Assembly: GCF_000017205.1 (NCBI RefSeq)
Contig: NC_009656.1
Location: 3,352,001 to 3,416,000 of the forward strand
Source: Pseudomonas paraeruginosa PA7
GTDB lineage: Bacteria > Pseudomonadota > Gammaproteobacteria > Pseudomonadales > Pseudomonadaceae
Length of the DNA stretch: 64,000 bases
Direction of reading: 5' to 3'
A program made the position numbers and the translations under genes. Positions within the stretch are counted from its first letter, which is position 1; the number at the start of each line of letters is the position of its first letter. The notes beneath the pieces were generated by a model. That model was given only the letters and a program-made list of their open reading frames with translations. It did no database searches and was not told the DNA's origin. Below are positions 9,012 to 17,809 of the stretch, piece after piece.

Positions 9012-10388
9012 TTACACGGTGTGCAGGTACCAGTTGTATTCCAGGTCGGAGATCGAGTACTCGAATTCCTCCAGCTCGCTCTCCTTGCAGGCGACGAAGA
9101 TGTCGATGTACTTCGGATCGATGTACTTCGCCAGGATCTCGCTGTCGTCCAGCTCGCGCAGGGCGTCGCGCAGGTTGTTCGGCAGGCTCGGCTCCAACTG
9201 CTCGTAGGAGTTGCCTTCGATCGGCGCGCCCGGCTCGACCTGGTTGCTCAGCCCGTGGTGGACCCCGGCCAGCACCGCTGCCAGCAGCAGGTAGGGGTTG
9301 GCGTCGGCGCCGGCCACACGGTGCTCCAGGCGCACCGCGTCCGGGCTGCCGGTGGGCACGCGCAGGGCCACGGTGCGGTTGTCCAGGCCCCAGCTCGGCG
9401 CGTTCGGCACGTAGAACTGCGAACCGAAGCGGCGGTAGGAGTTGACGTTGGGGCAGAGGAAGGCCATGGAGGCCGGCAGGGTCTCGAGCACACCGCCGAT
9501 CGCATGGCGCAATGCGGCGTTCTGCTCGGGGTCCTCGCTGGTGAAGATGTTGTTGCCGTGCTTGTCGAGCAGCGAGATGTGCACGTGCAGGCCGTTCCCG
9601 GCCTGGCCCGGATAGGGCTTGGCCATGAAGGTGGTGTCCATCTCGTGGTCGTAGGCGATGTTCTTGATCAGGCGCTTGAGCAGCACCGCATAGTCGCAGG
9701 CCTTCATCGGGTCGGCGACATGATGCAGGTTGACCTCGAACTGCGCCGGAGCGGATTCGGCGACGATGGCATCGGCCGGGATGCCCTGGGCGCGGGCGCC
9801 GTCGATGATGTCCTGGAGGCACTCGACGTATTCGTCGAGGTCGTCGATGGAATACACCTGCACCGACTGCGGGCGCTTGCCGGAGATCGGCGAGCGCGGC
9901 GGCTGCGGCCGGCCGTTCACGTTCTCCTGGTCGATCAGGTAGAACTCCAGTTCGAAGGCGGCGACGATGGTCAGTTCCATCTCGGTGAACTTGGCCACCA
10001 CCTGGCGCAGGACTTCGCGGGGGTCGGCGAAGAAGGGATCACCTTCCAGCTCATGCATGGTCATCAGCAGTTGCGCGGTGGGGCGCTTCTGCCAGGGCTC
10101 CATGGAGAGGGTGCCGGGGATCGGATAGCAGATCCGGTCGGCGTCGCCGATGTCGAGACCCAGGCCGGTGCTCTCCACGGTGGAGCCGGTGATGTCGAGG
10201 GCGAACAGGGAAGCGGGAAGGTTGATACCTTTTTCGAAGACTTTGGGCAGACTGTTGCGTTCGATCCGCTTGCCGCGAACCACGCCATTCATGTCTGAAA
10301 TCAGAAGGTCGACGAACTGGACCTCGGGATGTTCCTGAAGGAACAGGCTCGGCTCAGTGAGCTGAACGGCACGCAGGGGTACCGACAT
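9012..10388 (-). CDS. pauA4: Glutamate-polyamine ligase (glutamine synthetase family, PauA type)
   Basis: The protein has 458 residues with the glutamine-synthetase fold: N-terminal beta-grasp (VDLLISDMNGVVRGKRI) and catalytic domain with SAPAQFEVN, the GNGLHVHISL metal/ATP segment, and RVPTGSPDAVRLEHRVAGAD. Family members in P. aeruginosa (PauA1-7) join glutamate to putrescine, cadaverine or other polyamines using ATP, the first step of the gamma-glutamyl polyamine pathway. By gene order this corresponds to pauA4 (PA2040 as I recall). The adjacent PuuP-like permease supports a polyamine role. Which amine it prefers cannot be read from the sequence. Confidence 0.88.
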   Translation of the reverse strand: MSVPLRAVQLTEPSLFLQEHPEVQFVDLLISDMNGVVRGKRIERNSLPKVFEKGINLPASLFALDITGSTVESTGLGLDIGDADRICYPIPGTLSMEPWQKRPTAQLLMTMHELEGDPFFADPREVLRQVVAKFTEMELTIVAAFELEFYLIDQENVNGRPQPPRSPISGKRPQSVQVYSIDDLDEYVECLQDIIDGARAQGIPADAIVAESAPAQFEVNLHHVADPMKACDYAVLLKRLIKNIAYDHEMDTTFMAKPYPGQAGNGLHVHISLLDKHGNNIFTSEDPEQNAALRHAIGGVLETLPASMAFLCPNVNSYRRFGSQFYVPNAPSWGLDNRTVALRVPTGSPDAVRLEHRVAGADANPYLLLAAVLAGVHHGLSNQVEPGAPIEGNSYEQLEPSLPNNLRDALRELDDSEILAKYIDPKYIDIFVACKESELEEFEYSISDLEYNWYLHTV

Positions 10389-10937
10389 GATGCAACACCT
10401 TTTTTGTTAAAAATTTCAATCATGCGGGGGCTGGAGCCAGAGTCAATCGGAAAGCCAATTTGTTGTCAATAGCCCCTCCTCGATGCACACAAAATGCCGG
10501 GCGGCCGTAGAAAGGGCCTTCCAGGGCAGCAGGAAAGCGGTGAAAGCCAGGCCGGGCACGGTGTTCAACCGGGTGCAGCGGATATTTTACAGACGGCGTT
10601 GTACGAAAAATTGAACAAGGCTAAGCTGTGCCCACCCTACAACAGCAATAAACCGGGTGTTCCATGCCTTACCAGCCGTCCCTCGGCGCCAAGTTCCGTG
10701 GCCACAAGATCGGTCAGCATCCGCGCTAGCTGCGCTCCCTATCCCCGCCTGTCCCTGCCTTCGCCAGCCTCGCCGCCGTGGCCCGTGTTCGGCCGGCGAA
10801 CGTCTCGCCACTTCATCCTTATATAAGGAAGGACGGCGATCGCCTTTCGCACAGCCGCGAGCGGAGACGAACAGCAATATCGTTCAAGCCAGACCCGGAC
10901 GCCCCCTGGCATGCTGGCCCGACGTCCACCACCTGCC
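10389..10937. other. Long intergenic region with promoter-like and palindromic elements
   Basis: About 550 bases without a convincing gene. It contains the AT-rich promoter zone of the ligase gene (10395-10425), an ATG with a 21-codon frame (10662-10724) preceded by a leader-like CAACAGCAATAA stretch, and a perfect 14-bp palindrome, TCCTTATATAAGGA, at 10816-10829. The short frame looks like the remnant 5' end of a deleted gene rather than a functional peptide. The palindrome sits about 110 bp before azlC and could be an operator. Confidence 0.45.
10816..10829. promoter_or_regulatory. 14-bp perfect palindrome upstream of azlC
   Basis: TCCTTATATAAGGA is fully self-complementary and stands out as AT-rich in GC-rich surroundings. 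It may be an operator or an overlapping -10 element; no regulator gene adjoins it. Confidence 0.4.
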
Positions 10938-11654
10938 ATGCCCATGACCGCTACCGACCTGCCCCGCCACGCCTTTCTCCGCGGAGCCGTCGCCATCCTG
11001 CCACTGTCCCTGGCCGTCGCGCCCTGGGGCCTGCTGGCCGGATCGATGGCCATCGAAGCCAACCTGACCCCCGCCGAAGGCCAGGGCCTGTCCGCCATCG
11101 TCTTCGCCGGCGCCGCCCAGTTGGTGGCGATCGGCATGCTCAAGGGGGGCGCCGGTTTCTTCTCGATCATCTTCACCACCCTGCTGCTGACCTCCCAGCA
11201 CCTGCTCTACGGCATGAGCCTGCGCCCGGTGCTATCGCCGCTACCGGGACGCTGGCGGGTCGGCCTCGGCTTCCTGCTCACCGACGAATTCTTCGCTCTC
11301 GCCAGCCAGCACGACCAGCGCAACTTCGACCGCTGGTACGCACTCGGCGTCGGCCTGACCTTCTATGCCGCCTGGAACCTCTTCACCCTCGCCGGCATCC
11401 TCCTCGGTCGCAGCATTCCCGGCCTCGAGCACCTTGGCCTGGACTTCTCCATCGCCGCCACCTTCATCGCCCTGGTCGCGCCGCTGGTACGCAACGTGCC
11501 GACCGTGGTCTGCGTCGCCACCGCGCTGTTCTGCTCGGTGCTGTTCAGCTACTGGCAATGGAGTTCGGCGCTGGTCCTGGCCGGTCTCGCCGGGATGGCC
11601 GCCGGTTTCGTCTGCAACAAGCTGTATCGGGAGGCTCCATGGTCTGGGCAGTGA
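10938..11654 (+). CDS. azlC: AzlC-family branched-chain amino acid exporter, large subunit
   Basis: About 238 residues with 6-7 hydrophobic segments. It matches AzlC/YgaZ proteins, which pair with a small AzlD subunit to export branched-chain amino acids. The motif SAIVFAGAAQLVAIGML followed by SQHLLYGMSL and the LLTDEFFALAS segment are characteristic. Candidate starts are 10938 and 10944 (the frame opens at 10911); none has a clear ribosome-binding site and I chose 10938. The azlD start lies inside its 3' end, so the two are translationally coupled. Confidence 0.85.
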   Translation: MPMTATDLPRHAFLRGAVAILPLSLAVAPWGLLAGSMAIEANLTPAEGQGLSAIVFAGAAQLVAIGMLKGGAGFFSIIFTTLLLTSQHLLYGMSLRPVLSPLPGRWRVGLGFLLTDEFFALASQHDQRNFDRWYALGVGLTFYAAWNLFTLAGILLGRSIPGLEHLGLDFSIAATFIALVAPLVRNVPTVVCVATALFCSVLFSYWQWSSALVLAGLAGMAAGFVCNKLYREAPWSGQ

Positions 11655-11950
11655 TCTTCGGCATGGGCGCGATCGTCTTTCTCAACCGCTACCTGTTCCT
11701 CGAACCGCGCCTGCCGATCCGCCTGGGCAGCAACCTTCGGCAATTCCTCGGCTTCGCCGTGCCGGGCATGCTCACGGCGATCTGCGGCCCCATCGTGTTC
11801 ATGCCCGAGGGACGCATCGACCTCGGCTACGACAATCCCTACCTGGTCAGCGGCGTGGTCACCGTGGCGCTGGTGCTCTACACCCGCAACACCCTGGCGA
11901 GCATGCTGCTGGGCATGGCGTTCTTCTTTTTCTTCAAGTGGCTGGTCTGA
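11639..11950 (+). CDS. azlD: AzlD-family small membrane subunit
   Basis: 103 residues with three to four hydrophobic segments. The pattern AVIFGMGAIVFLNRYLFLEP then LGFAVPGMLTAI is typical of AzlD/YgaH, the small partner of AzlC. The ATG at 11639 has GGGAGG six bases upstream and overlaps the azlC 3' end by 16 bases. The C-terminal FFFFFKWLV is unusually phenylalanine-rich. It presumably forms the inner-membrane exporter with AzlC. Confidence 0.85.
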   Translation: MVWAVIFGMGAIVFLNRYLFLEPRLPIRLGSNLRQFLGFAVPGMLTAICGPIVFMPEGRIDLGYDNPYLVSGVVTVALVLYTRNTLASMLLGMAFFFFFKWLV

Positions 11951-12068
11951 CCGGGACCGGCCAGCGCTTCATGCGCAACGGGAATGAACTCGCGAAGAAA
12001 GGTCGCTTGGCGCCCACGCGCTTTCGGCCGAAGATCGGCGCATCGATCCTTCTCGCAGCGAGGTTCCC

Positions 12069-13727
12069 ATGGCCGACCCCCTTCCCCGGCGCAATGGCGG
12101 GCAGATCCTGGTGGAAGCGCTGCGGCGCAACGCCGTCGATACGGTCTATTGCATCCCCGGTGAAAGCTACCTGCCGGTGCTCGACGCGCTGCACGACGCC
12201 GCCGGCATCCGTACCGTCGTCACCCGTCACGAAGGCGCCGCCTCGAACATGGCCGACGCCTACGGCAAGCTGAGCGGACGACCGGGCATCTGCTTCGTCA
12301 CCCGCGGCCCCGGCGCCACCCACGCGGCCAATGGCGTGCACACCGCGAAGCAGGACTCGACGCCGATGATCCTGTTCATCGGCCAGGTGGAAAGCGCCTT
12401 CAAGGGCCGCGAGGCGTTCCAGGAAGTCGACTACGTGCAGATGTTCTCCGGCCTGGCCAAATGGGTCGTGGAAATAGACCGCATCGACCGGATACCGGAA
12501 CTCGTCGCCCGCGCCTTCGGTGTCGCCACCTCGGGCCGGCCGGGCCCGGTGGTGGTCGCGCTGCCCGAGGAGATCCTGTTCGGTTCCGCGCAGGTCGCGG
12601 ACGCACCGGCGCCACGCTTGCTGCCTGGCCAGCCTGCGGCCGCGGCGATGGGCGAACTGCAAGAGCGGCTGGACCGCGCGCAGCGTCCGCTGCTGGTGCT
12701 CGGCGGCAGCGGCTGGGACGAGACCGCCCGCAAGCGCCTGGCGGCCTTCGTTCATGCCAACGGCCTGCCGGTGGCCGCCTCGTTCCGCCGCCAGGACCTG
12801 TTCGACAACCGCGATCCGCACTATGTCGGACAACTGGGCTTCGGCGCCGCGCCAGGTCTGCTCGAGCGTGTTCGACAGGCCGACCTGCTGCTGGTGCTCG
12901 GTTCGCGCCTGAGCGAAACGCCGAGCGCCGGCTACAGCCTGGTCGGTTGCCCCGAGCCGGCGCAGGCGCTGGTCCACGTCCATGCCGACGGCGCGGAGCT
13001 CAACCGCGTCTACCTGGCGCACCTGCCGATCCAGGCCACTCCCGTCGCCTTCGCCGAGGCCCTCGCCGCCCTGCCGCCACGGCCCTCGCCGCCCTGGCAG
13101 GCCTGGCGCGAAGCCGCCCGCGCCGACTACCTGGCGTATTCGACCCCCGTCGCCAGCGACCCGGCGTTGCAGGGCGTCGACCTGGCGGCGGTGGTCGCGC
13201 ATCTGGATGAAACCTTGCCGGACGATGCGGTGATCGCCAACGGCGCCGGCAACTACGCGGTCTGGGTGCACCGCTTCTACCGCTATCGCCAGGCCCGCAC
13301 GCAGTTGGCGCCGACCAATGGCGCCATGGGCTACGGCCTGCCCGCGGCGATCGCCGCCAGCCTGCGCGAGCCGCGGCGCGACGTGGTGTGCTTCGCCGGC
13401 GACGGCTGCTTCATGATGTACCCGCAGGAACTGGCGACCGCCGCGCAGTTCGGCGCGACACCGGTGGTGATCGTGGTCAACAACGGCATGCTCGGGACCA
13501 TCCGCATGCACCAGGAGCGCGCATACCCAGGACGCGTTTCCGCCACCACCCTGGTCAATCCCGACTTCGTCGCCCTGGCGCGGGCGTTCGGCGCCTACGC
13601 CGAGCGGGTGGAACGCAGCGCCGACTTCCCCGAGGCATTCCGCCGCGCCCGCGCAAGCGGGCGCCCGGCGCTGCTCGAACTGCTCACCGATCCGCGCCAG
13701 GTCACGCCACAGGCACGCCTCGCCTGA
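12069..13727 (+). CDS. Thiamine diphosphate-dependent enzyme (acetolactate synthase-like)
   Basis: The protein has 552 residues with the three ThDP-enzyme domains: an N-terminal pyrimidine-binding domain with the cofactor-activating glutamate in RHEGAASNMADAYG, a central domain (about 190-330), and a C-terminal diphosphate-binding domain with GDGCFMMYPQEL...VVNNG. It resembles acetolactate synthase catalytic subunits and benzoylformate/indolepyruvate decarboxylases, but no regulatory small subunit is adjacent and it is separate from ilvIH. It lies 118 bp after azlCD on the same strand. A link between 2-keto-acid metabolism and branched-chain export is possible but only inferred. The true substrate is unknown. 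Confidence 0.85.
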   Translation: MADPLPRRNGGQILVEALRRNAVDTVYCIPGESYLPVLDALHDAAGIRTVVTRHEGAASNMADAYGKLSGRPGICFVTRGPGATHAANGVHTAKQDSTPMILFIGQVESAFKGREAFQEVDYVQMFSGLAKWVVEIDRIDRIPELVARAFGVATSGRPGPVVVALPEEILFGSAQVADAPAPRLLPGQPAAAAMGELQERLDRAQRPLLVLGGSGWDETARKRLAAFVHANGLPVAASFRRQDLFDNRDPHYVGQLGFGAAPGLLERVRQADLLLVLGSRLSETPSAGYSLVGCPEPAQALVHVHADGAELNRVYLAHLPIQATPVAFAEALAALPPRPSPPWQAWREAARADYLAYSTPVASDPALQGVDLAAVVAHLDETLPDDAVIANGAGNYAVWVHRFYRYRQARTQLAPTNGAMGYGLPAAIAASLREPRRDVVCFAGDGCFMMYPQELATAAQFGATPVVIVVNNGMLGTIRMHQERAYPGRVSATTLVNPDFVALARAFGAYAERVERSADFPEAFRRARASGRPALLELLTDPRQVTPQARLA

Positions 13728-13734
13728 ATCGCGC

Positions 13735-14409
13735 TCAGGCGGCGCGAAAGGCGATCCAGGCCTGGTAGCCGACAGCCTGGAAGTAGCGTCCGGGCAGGAC
13801 GAAGCCGCTCTCCGTGAGCAATTCGCCAAGACGCTGCTCGGAGAGCGGATCGAAGTCGTCGCGCAAGCGTTGCAGCATGCCGCCGGCCTCTTCGGCCGAC
13901 AGCCCGAGCAGGCGGCAGGCCTCGGCCTGCACCGGCCGCTCGAAGGCGTCCCGCGGCTCCATCAGGTTCGCCAGCAGCAACGGCGCCGCCGGCGCCAGGC
14001 GCGCGGCGATCGTCTCGAGGAAGCGAAGCTTGGCCTCGTCACCCCGGATGAAGTGCAGCACCAGCAGGAGCAGCGCCGCGTCGTAGGGAGGCGACGCGGG
14101 CAGGCCGGCCACTTCGCCACAGTGCAGGTCGATCCGCTCGAGCAGGCCGAGCATGGCGAAGCGTTGCCGGGCCAGCGCCAGCATGTCCGCCGACAGGTCC
14201 AGGGCGACGAACCGCCAGCCCGGGCGCTGTCCGGCCAGTTCCGCCAGTTCGCCACCGGCGCCGCAGCCGACGCTGAGCAGGCGCGCCCGTTCCGGCAGGC
14301 GGGCGAGCAACTGGGCGCGACTGAGCAGGTGTAACAGCTCGTAGCCTGGTAGCAGGCAACCGATGCGCGACTCGTAGCTGTCCGCGTCCTTCCCGACGAA
14401 ACGGCTCAT
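13735..14409 (-). CDS. Class I SAM-dependent methyltransferase
   Basis: 224 residues. The SAM-binding motif I, LLSVGCGAGGELAELA, and the acidic loop VALDLSADMLALAR are clear, so this is a class I Rossmann methyltransferase, probably acting on a small molecule. Its start overlaps the stop of the siderophore-interacting protein gene by one base (TGATG), so both are translated from one mRNA controlled by the Fur-like box near 15400. It may modify an iron-related metabolite; the substrate is unknown. It is convergent with the ThDP enzyme, only 7 bp away. Confidence 0.87.
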   Translation of the reverse strand: MSRFVGKDADSYESRIGCLLPGYELLHLLSRAQLLARLPERARLLSVGCGAGGELAELAGQRPGWRFVALDLSADMLALARQRFAMLGLLERIDLHCGEVAGLPASPPYDAALLLLVLHFIRGDEAKLRFLETIAARLAPAAPLLLANLMEPRDAFERPVQAEACRLLGLSAEEAGGMLQRLRDDFDPLSEQRLGELLTESGFVLPGRYFQAVGYQAWIAFRAA

Positions 14410-15317
14410 CAGTCGAAGACCTTGCCCAGGCGCCAGTAACCCATCAGCGTCAGGTGGCGTTTGTCGATACCGCGTTCCTTCACCAGGTAGCGCCGGATCG
14501 CCATCACCGCCGCCGACTCGCCGGCGACCCAGGCGTAGAAGGTGCCGCTTTCGGGATTGGCCAGTTCCCAGAGGATTTCCTCGTCGACATCGACATCCTC
14601 CAGCTCCTGGATGGCGCTGCCGACCATCTCGCTTTCCGGCAGGCGCGCCAGGCGCGCCGCCTCGATCATCCGCTCGCCGTTGCGCGAGTGGATCCCGGCC
14701 TGGTGGCGCGGCAACCAGTGCAGGCGCGCGCCGGGAATCGCCGGCAGGTCGAGGATGTCGGCCTCCTCCGGGACCTCGAGGAAGGCTTCGATTGCCGGCG
14801 GTTGCGCCTCGCCGGCGAGCGCCTCGAGAATGCCCGCCACCGCCGGCAAGGCGGTTTCGTCGGCGATCAGCAGGATATGCCGGACACCGGCCGGCGGCTT
14901 CCACTCGTAGCCGCCGGGATCCTCGCCGTAATGACGGTTGGGCGCGGCCAGCTGCAGGCGATCGCCGACCCGGGCGTGGGTCGCCCAGGCCGAGGCCGGG
15001 CCGTTCTCGCCGTGCAGGACGAATTCCACGTCGACCTCTTCCTGCTCGGCGCGCAAGGCGCGGATGGTATAGGTACGCATCGGCGGCCGGCGCGCCGGCT
15101 CGACGCTGCGGTAGGCCTGGTACCACTGGCTGCCGCCCGGCAGGCTGGGCGGCTGGCCGCTGGCATCGGGAAAGAAGATCTTGATCCGCTGGTCGGCGGC
15201 CAGGGTCTTCATCTCGGCGACCTCCGGGCCGCCGAAGACGAAACGGGTCAGCGCAGGACTGAGCCGCTCGCGGCGCTTGAGTTCGACATTGAACAATCGA
15301 TAGGCGGGTTGCGACAT
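14409..15317 (-). CDS. Siderophore-interacting protein (SIP family, ferric reductase-like)
   Basis: About 302 residues. The N-terminal FAD-binding barrel contains RTYTIRAL, and the C-terminal domain has the SIP-family pattern with IADETALPAV and AWVAGESAAVMAIRRYL. Family members such as ViuB/YqjH release iron by reducing ferric-siderophore complexes in the cytoplasm. The start at 15317 has AGGAGA upstream (the frame is open to 15365). A Fur-box-like element lies about 75 bp upstream, consistent with iron-starvation induction. It forms an operon with the overlapping methyltransferase. Confidence 0.9.
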   Translation of the reverse strand: MSQPAYRLFNVELKRRERLSPALTRFVFGGPEVAEMKTLAADQRIKIFFPDASGQPPSLPGGSQWYQAYRSVEPARRPPMRTYTIRALRAEQEEVDVEFVLHGENGPASAWATHARVGDRLQLAAPNRHYGEDPGGYEWKPPAGVRHILLIADETALPAVAGILEALAGEAQPPAIEAFLEVPEEADILDLPAIPGARLHWLPRHQAGIHSRNGERMIEAARLARLPESEMVGSAIQELEDVDVDEEILWELANPESGTFYAWVAGESAAVMAIRRYLVKERGIDKRHLTLMGYWRLGKVFD

Positions 15318-15390
15318 GACGATGGTCTCCTGGTGACCGGCGCCCCATGGCGCCGGCGGATGCATGCGTCAGGCAACTCTAGCAGACGAT

Positions 15391-15409
15391 GCGAATGATT
15401 AGCATTTGA
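15391..15409 (-). promoter_or_regulatory. Fur-box-like operator
   Basis: GCGAATGATTAGCATTTGA matches the P. aeruginosa Fur consensus form AATGATnATCATT at most positions. A second half-site-like CAATCATTCGC follows at 15419-15429. The position, 70-110 bp upstream of the siderophore-interacting protein start, fits iron repression. Confidence 0.65.
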
Positions 15410-15451
15410 CATTTACACAATCATTCGCTGCGTCGCGAGCACGCCTGGCAC

Positions 15452-16876
15452 TCAGGCCTCGCAAGGCTCCAGCAATTCGCAGGCGGACTCCCCTACCCGC
15501 CTGACCGCCTGTTCGATGGCCGGCGTCGGCGGCGCCGCGTAGTTCATCCGCAGGCAGTTCCGATACTTGCCGGAGGCGGAGAAGATGCAGCCCACCGCCA
15601 CCTGCACCCCACGCTGGCGCAGGGCCTTGTCCAGGCGCAGGGTGTCGAAGCCTTCCTCCAGCTCGACCCAGAGCAGGAAACCGCCCTGCGGCCGGCTGGC
15701 GCGGGTACCTTCGGGGAAATAGCGCGCCACCCAGTCAATCATCAGGTCGCGGCCGCGCTGATATTGCGCGCGCATGCGCCGCAAGTGCGGTTCGTAGTGG
15801 CCGTTGCCGATGAATTCGGCGATCGCCAGCTGCGGCTGCAGGGCGCTCGCCCCGGTGCTGATGTACTTCATGTGCAGCACCCGGTCGGCATAGCGCCCGG
15901 GAACCATCCAGCCGATCCGCAGCCCCGGCGCGAGGACCTTGGAGAACGAACCGCAGAGCAGCACCCGGCCATCGTCGTCGTATGACTTGATGGTGCGCGG
16001 GCGCGGATAGGTGTAGGCCAGGTCGCCGTAGACGTCGTCCTCGATGATCGCCACGTCATAGCGCTGCGCCAGCGCCAGCAGGGCCCGCTTGCGCGACTCC
16101 GGCATGATGTAGCCGAGCGGATTGTTGCAGTTCGGCGTGACCTGGATGGCCTTGATCGGCCATTGCTCCAGCGCCAGTTCGAGAGCCTCCAGGCTGATGC
16201 CGTTGACCGGGTCGGTTGGAATCTCCAGGGCCTTCATGCCCAGTCCCTTCAGCGATTGCATGGCGCCGTGGAAGCTCGGCGACTCCACCGCGACGATGTC
16301 GCCCGGCTCGCACACCGCGCGGATGCTCACCGACAGCGCCTCGTGGCAACCGGTGGTGATCATCACGTCGCTGGCGTTCGCCCGGCAACCGGAATCCACC
16401 AGCAGACGGGCGATCTCCTCGCGCAGCAGCGGCGAGCCATGAATACCGTCATAGGCCAGGGCGCGGGCATCGGCATGCCGGTTGAGGCGCGCCAGGCTGC
16501 GGGTCAGCGGTTTCAGCGAGGCGCTGGAAATATCCGGCATGCCACGGCCGAGCTGGACCACGTCCGGGCGCGGCACCGTGCTGACCAGGGCCAGTACCTG
16601 CTCCCATTGCGAGATTTCCACCGGCCGCTGGGCCAGCCGGGCGATCGCCGGCAACGGCGGCATCTGCCGTGCCGCCGGGACGAAATAGCCGGATTTCGGC
16701 CGTGGTTCGGCGAGGCCTCGATCCTCCAGCAGCCTGTATGCCTGTTGCACAGTACTCAGGCTGACGCCGTGCTCGATGCTCATCGCGCGTACTGAAGGCA
16801 GCCGGTCGCCCGGCCGGTAGAGGCCCTGTTCGATACGCGAGCCGAGGGTCTCGGCGAGTTGCAGATAAAGGGTCAT
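15452..16876 (-). CDS. MocR-type transcriptional regulator (GntR HTH plus aminotransferase domain)
   Basis: About 474 residues. Residues 1-70 are a GntR winged helix (RLPSVRAMSIEHGVSLSTVQQAYRLLEDRGL). The remainder is a fold-type I PLP aminotransferase-like domain with the Schiff-base lysine in SFSKVLAPGLRIGW and the VTPNCNNPLGY segment. MocR proteins use PLP or a PLP-amino acid adduct as effector and usually regulate a divergent gene. I chose the ATG at 16876 (MTLYLQLAETLGSRI), where the GntR domain begins; the frame is open to 16936. The divergent neighbour is the small DUF1127 gene, a possible target. Confidence 0.88.
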   Translation of the reverse strand: MTLYLQLAETLGSRIEQGLYRPGDRLPSVRAMSIEHGVSLSTVQQAYRLLEDRGLAEPRPKSGYFVPAARQMPPLPAIARLAQRPVEISQWEQVLALVSTVPRPDVVQLGRGMPDISSASLKPLTRSLARLNRHADARALAYDGIHGSPLLREEIARLLVDSGCRANASDVMITTGCHEALSVSIRAVCEPGDIVAVESPSFHGAMQSLKGLGMKALEIPTDPVNGISLEALELALEQWPIKAIQVTPNCNNPLGYIMPESRKRALLALAQRYDVAIIEDDVYGDLAYTYPRPRTIKSYDDDGRVLLCGSFSKVLAPGLRIGWMVPGRYADRVLHMKYISTGASALQPQLAIAEFIGNGHYEPHLRRMRAQYQRGRDLMIDWVARYFPEGTRASRPQGGFLLWVELEEGFDTLRLDKALRQRGVQVAVGCIFSASGKYRNCLRMNYAAPPTPAIEQAVRRVGESACELLEPCEA

Positions 16877-17055
16877 GAACGGGACTCCAGCGAGATCGAA
16901 AGCGGGACCGGTACAGATGGCGTGGAAATCCACCATTCAGGCCGGGAAGCGTCTGATCTGTATGCAGTCAACCCACCTTTTCTGGACCTGTACGGAACAG
17001 CGCGCAGTGGCCATTCTATCTCCATCGTCCAGCCGATCAACACGGAGTACGCAGC

Positions 17056-17310
17056 ATGTCGGGATACAGCGCGAGAACCGAGCGCCGCCAACGCCTCGAT
17101 GGCCACCTACCCTTCGCCGTGATGGATACCCTGGCCCAGGCCCTGCGCCGCGGCTATCGACTGGCCAGGCACCGCCAGCAGACCCGGCGTGCTCTGCTGG
17201 AACTGGAAGCGGCGGAACTTAAGGACATCGGCCTGAGCGCCGAGCAGGCCCGCGAGGAAGCCTCGCGACCGTTCTGGCAGGCTGGCAGCCCCCGCGGGAG
17301 GAACGCATGA
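17056..17310 (+). CDS. Small DUF1127 (YjiS-like) protein
   Basis: 84 residues, very basic in the middle (RRGYRLARHRQQTRR), ending with the DUF1127 hallmark ELKDIGLSAEQA...RPFW. Small arginine-rich DUF1127 proteins have been linked to RNA turnover and to carbon and phosphate stress in other bacteria; the role of this one is unknown. It is divergent from the MocR gene, and its stop overlaps the start of the zinc-ribbon gene (ATGA), so the two are coupled. Confidence 0.82.
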   Translation: MSGYSARTERRQRLDGHLPFAVMDTLAQALRRGYRLARHRQQTRRALLELEAAELKDIGLSAEQAREEASRPFWQAGSPRGRNA

Positions 17311-17549
17311 TCCGCTGTCGCAACTGCGCTGAATACCCGGCCACCGAAGAGCAGATCTGTATGGTCTGCAAGCGTCGATCCGACATCGATCCATACAAGG
17401 CACTGATCGCCATGGCCCTGTGGGTGTATTGCGGCGTCAGCCTGGCGGCCTATCTGAAACCCCGACTGCCGCCCGCTCCCGCCGCCCAGATCGAACGCTA
17501 CCAGGAGAGCAGCGCAGGGCGGACGGCCATCGTCCAGGGGGGCGGCTGA
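17307..17549 (+). CDS. Small zinc-ribbon membrane protein, unknown function
   Basis: 80 residues. Two CxxC pairs (CRNC at 4-7 and CMVC at 18-21) form a probable zinc ribbon, followed by one hydrophobic helix (ALIAMALWVYCGVSLAAYL) and a short charged tail. This suggests an inner-membrane anchored protein with a cytoplasmic zinc knuckle. The start overlaps the preceding DUF1127 stop by four bases, so the pair is an operon, closed by the strong terminator at 17568. I recognise no family function. Confidence 0.75.
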   Translation: MIRCRNCAEYPATEEQICMVCKRRSDIDPYKALIAMALWVYCGVSLAAYLKPRLPPAPAAQIERYQESSAGRTAIVQGGG

Positions 17550-17567
17550 AGCACGGAACGCATGTTA

Positions 17568-17602
17568 GGGAGGGGAGGCAAGCTGAGCCCCTCCCGTTTT
17601 TG
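17568..17602 (+). terminator. Intrinsic terminator after the DUF1127/zinc-ribbon pair
   Basis: GGGAGGGG (17568-17575) pairs with CCCCTCCC (17588-17595), followed by GTTTTTG. The 8-bp GC stem with a U-run is a classical terminator. Confidence 0.88.
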
Positions 17603-17809
17603 TCCCCCTGCCAACCTGGATTCGTCTGCCACAGCCCTGGCGATGCCTTTGTCGCGTTTTTGCGAACCACCGCGACCTTTGCCGATTTTCCCTTCGCCAC
17701 CCGCTTCCACGGCCGCCCCGCTGCCTAGTATCCCGCCCGCCGGCTGTTCGCAACCGGCGACAGGCCGAAGGCGCCGCATCCGGCGGCGCCTCGCATACGA
17801 GGATGGAAC

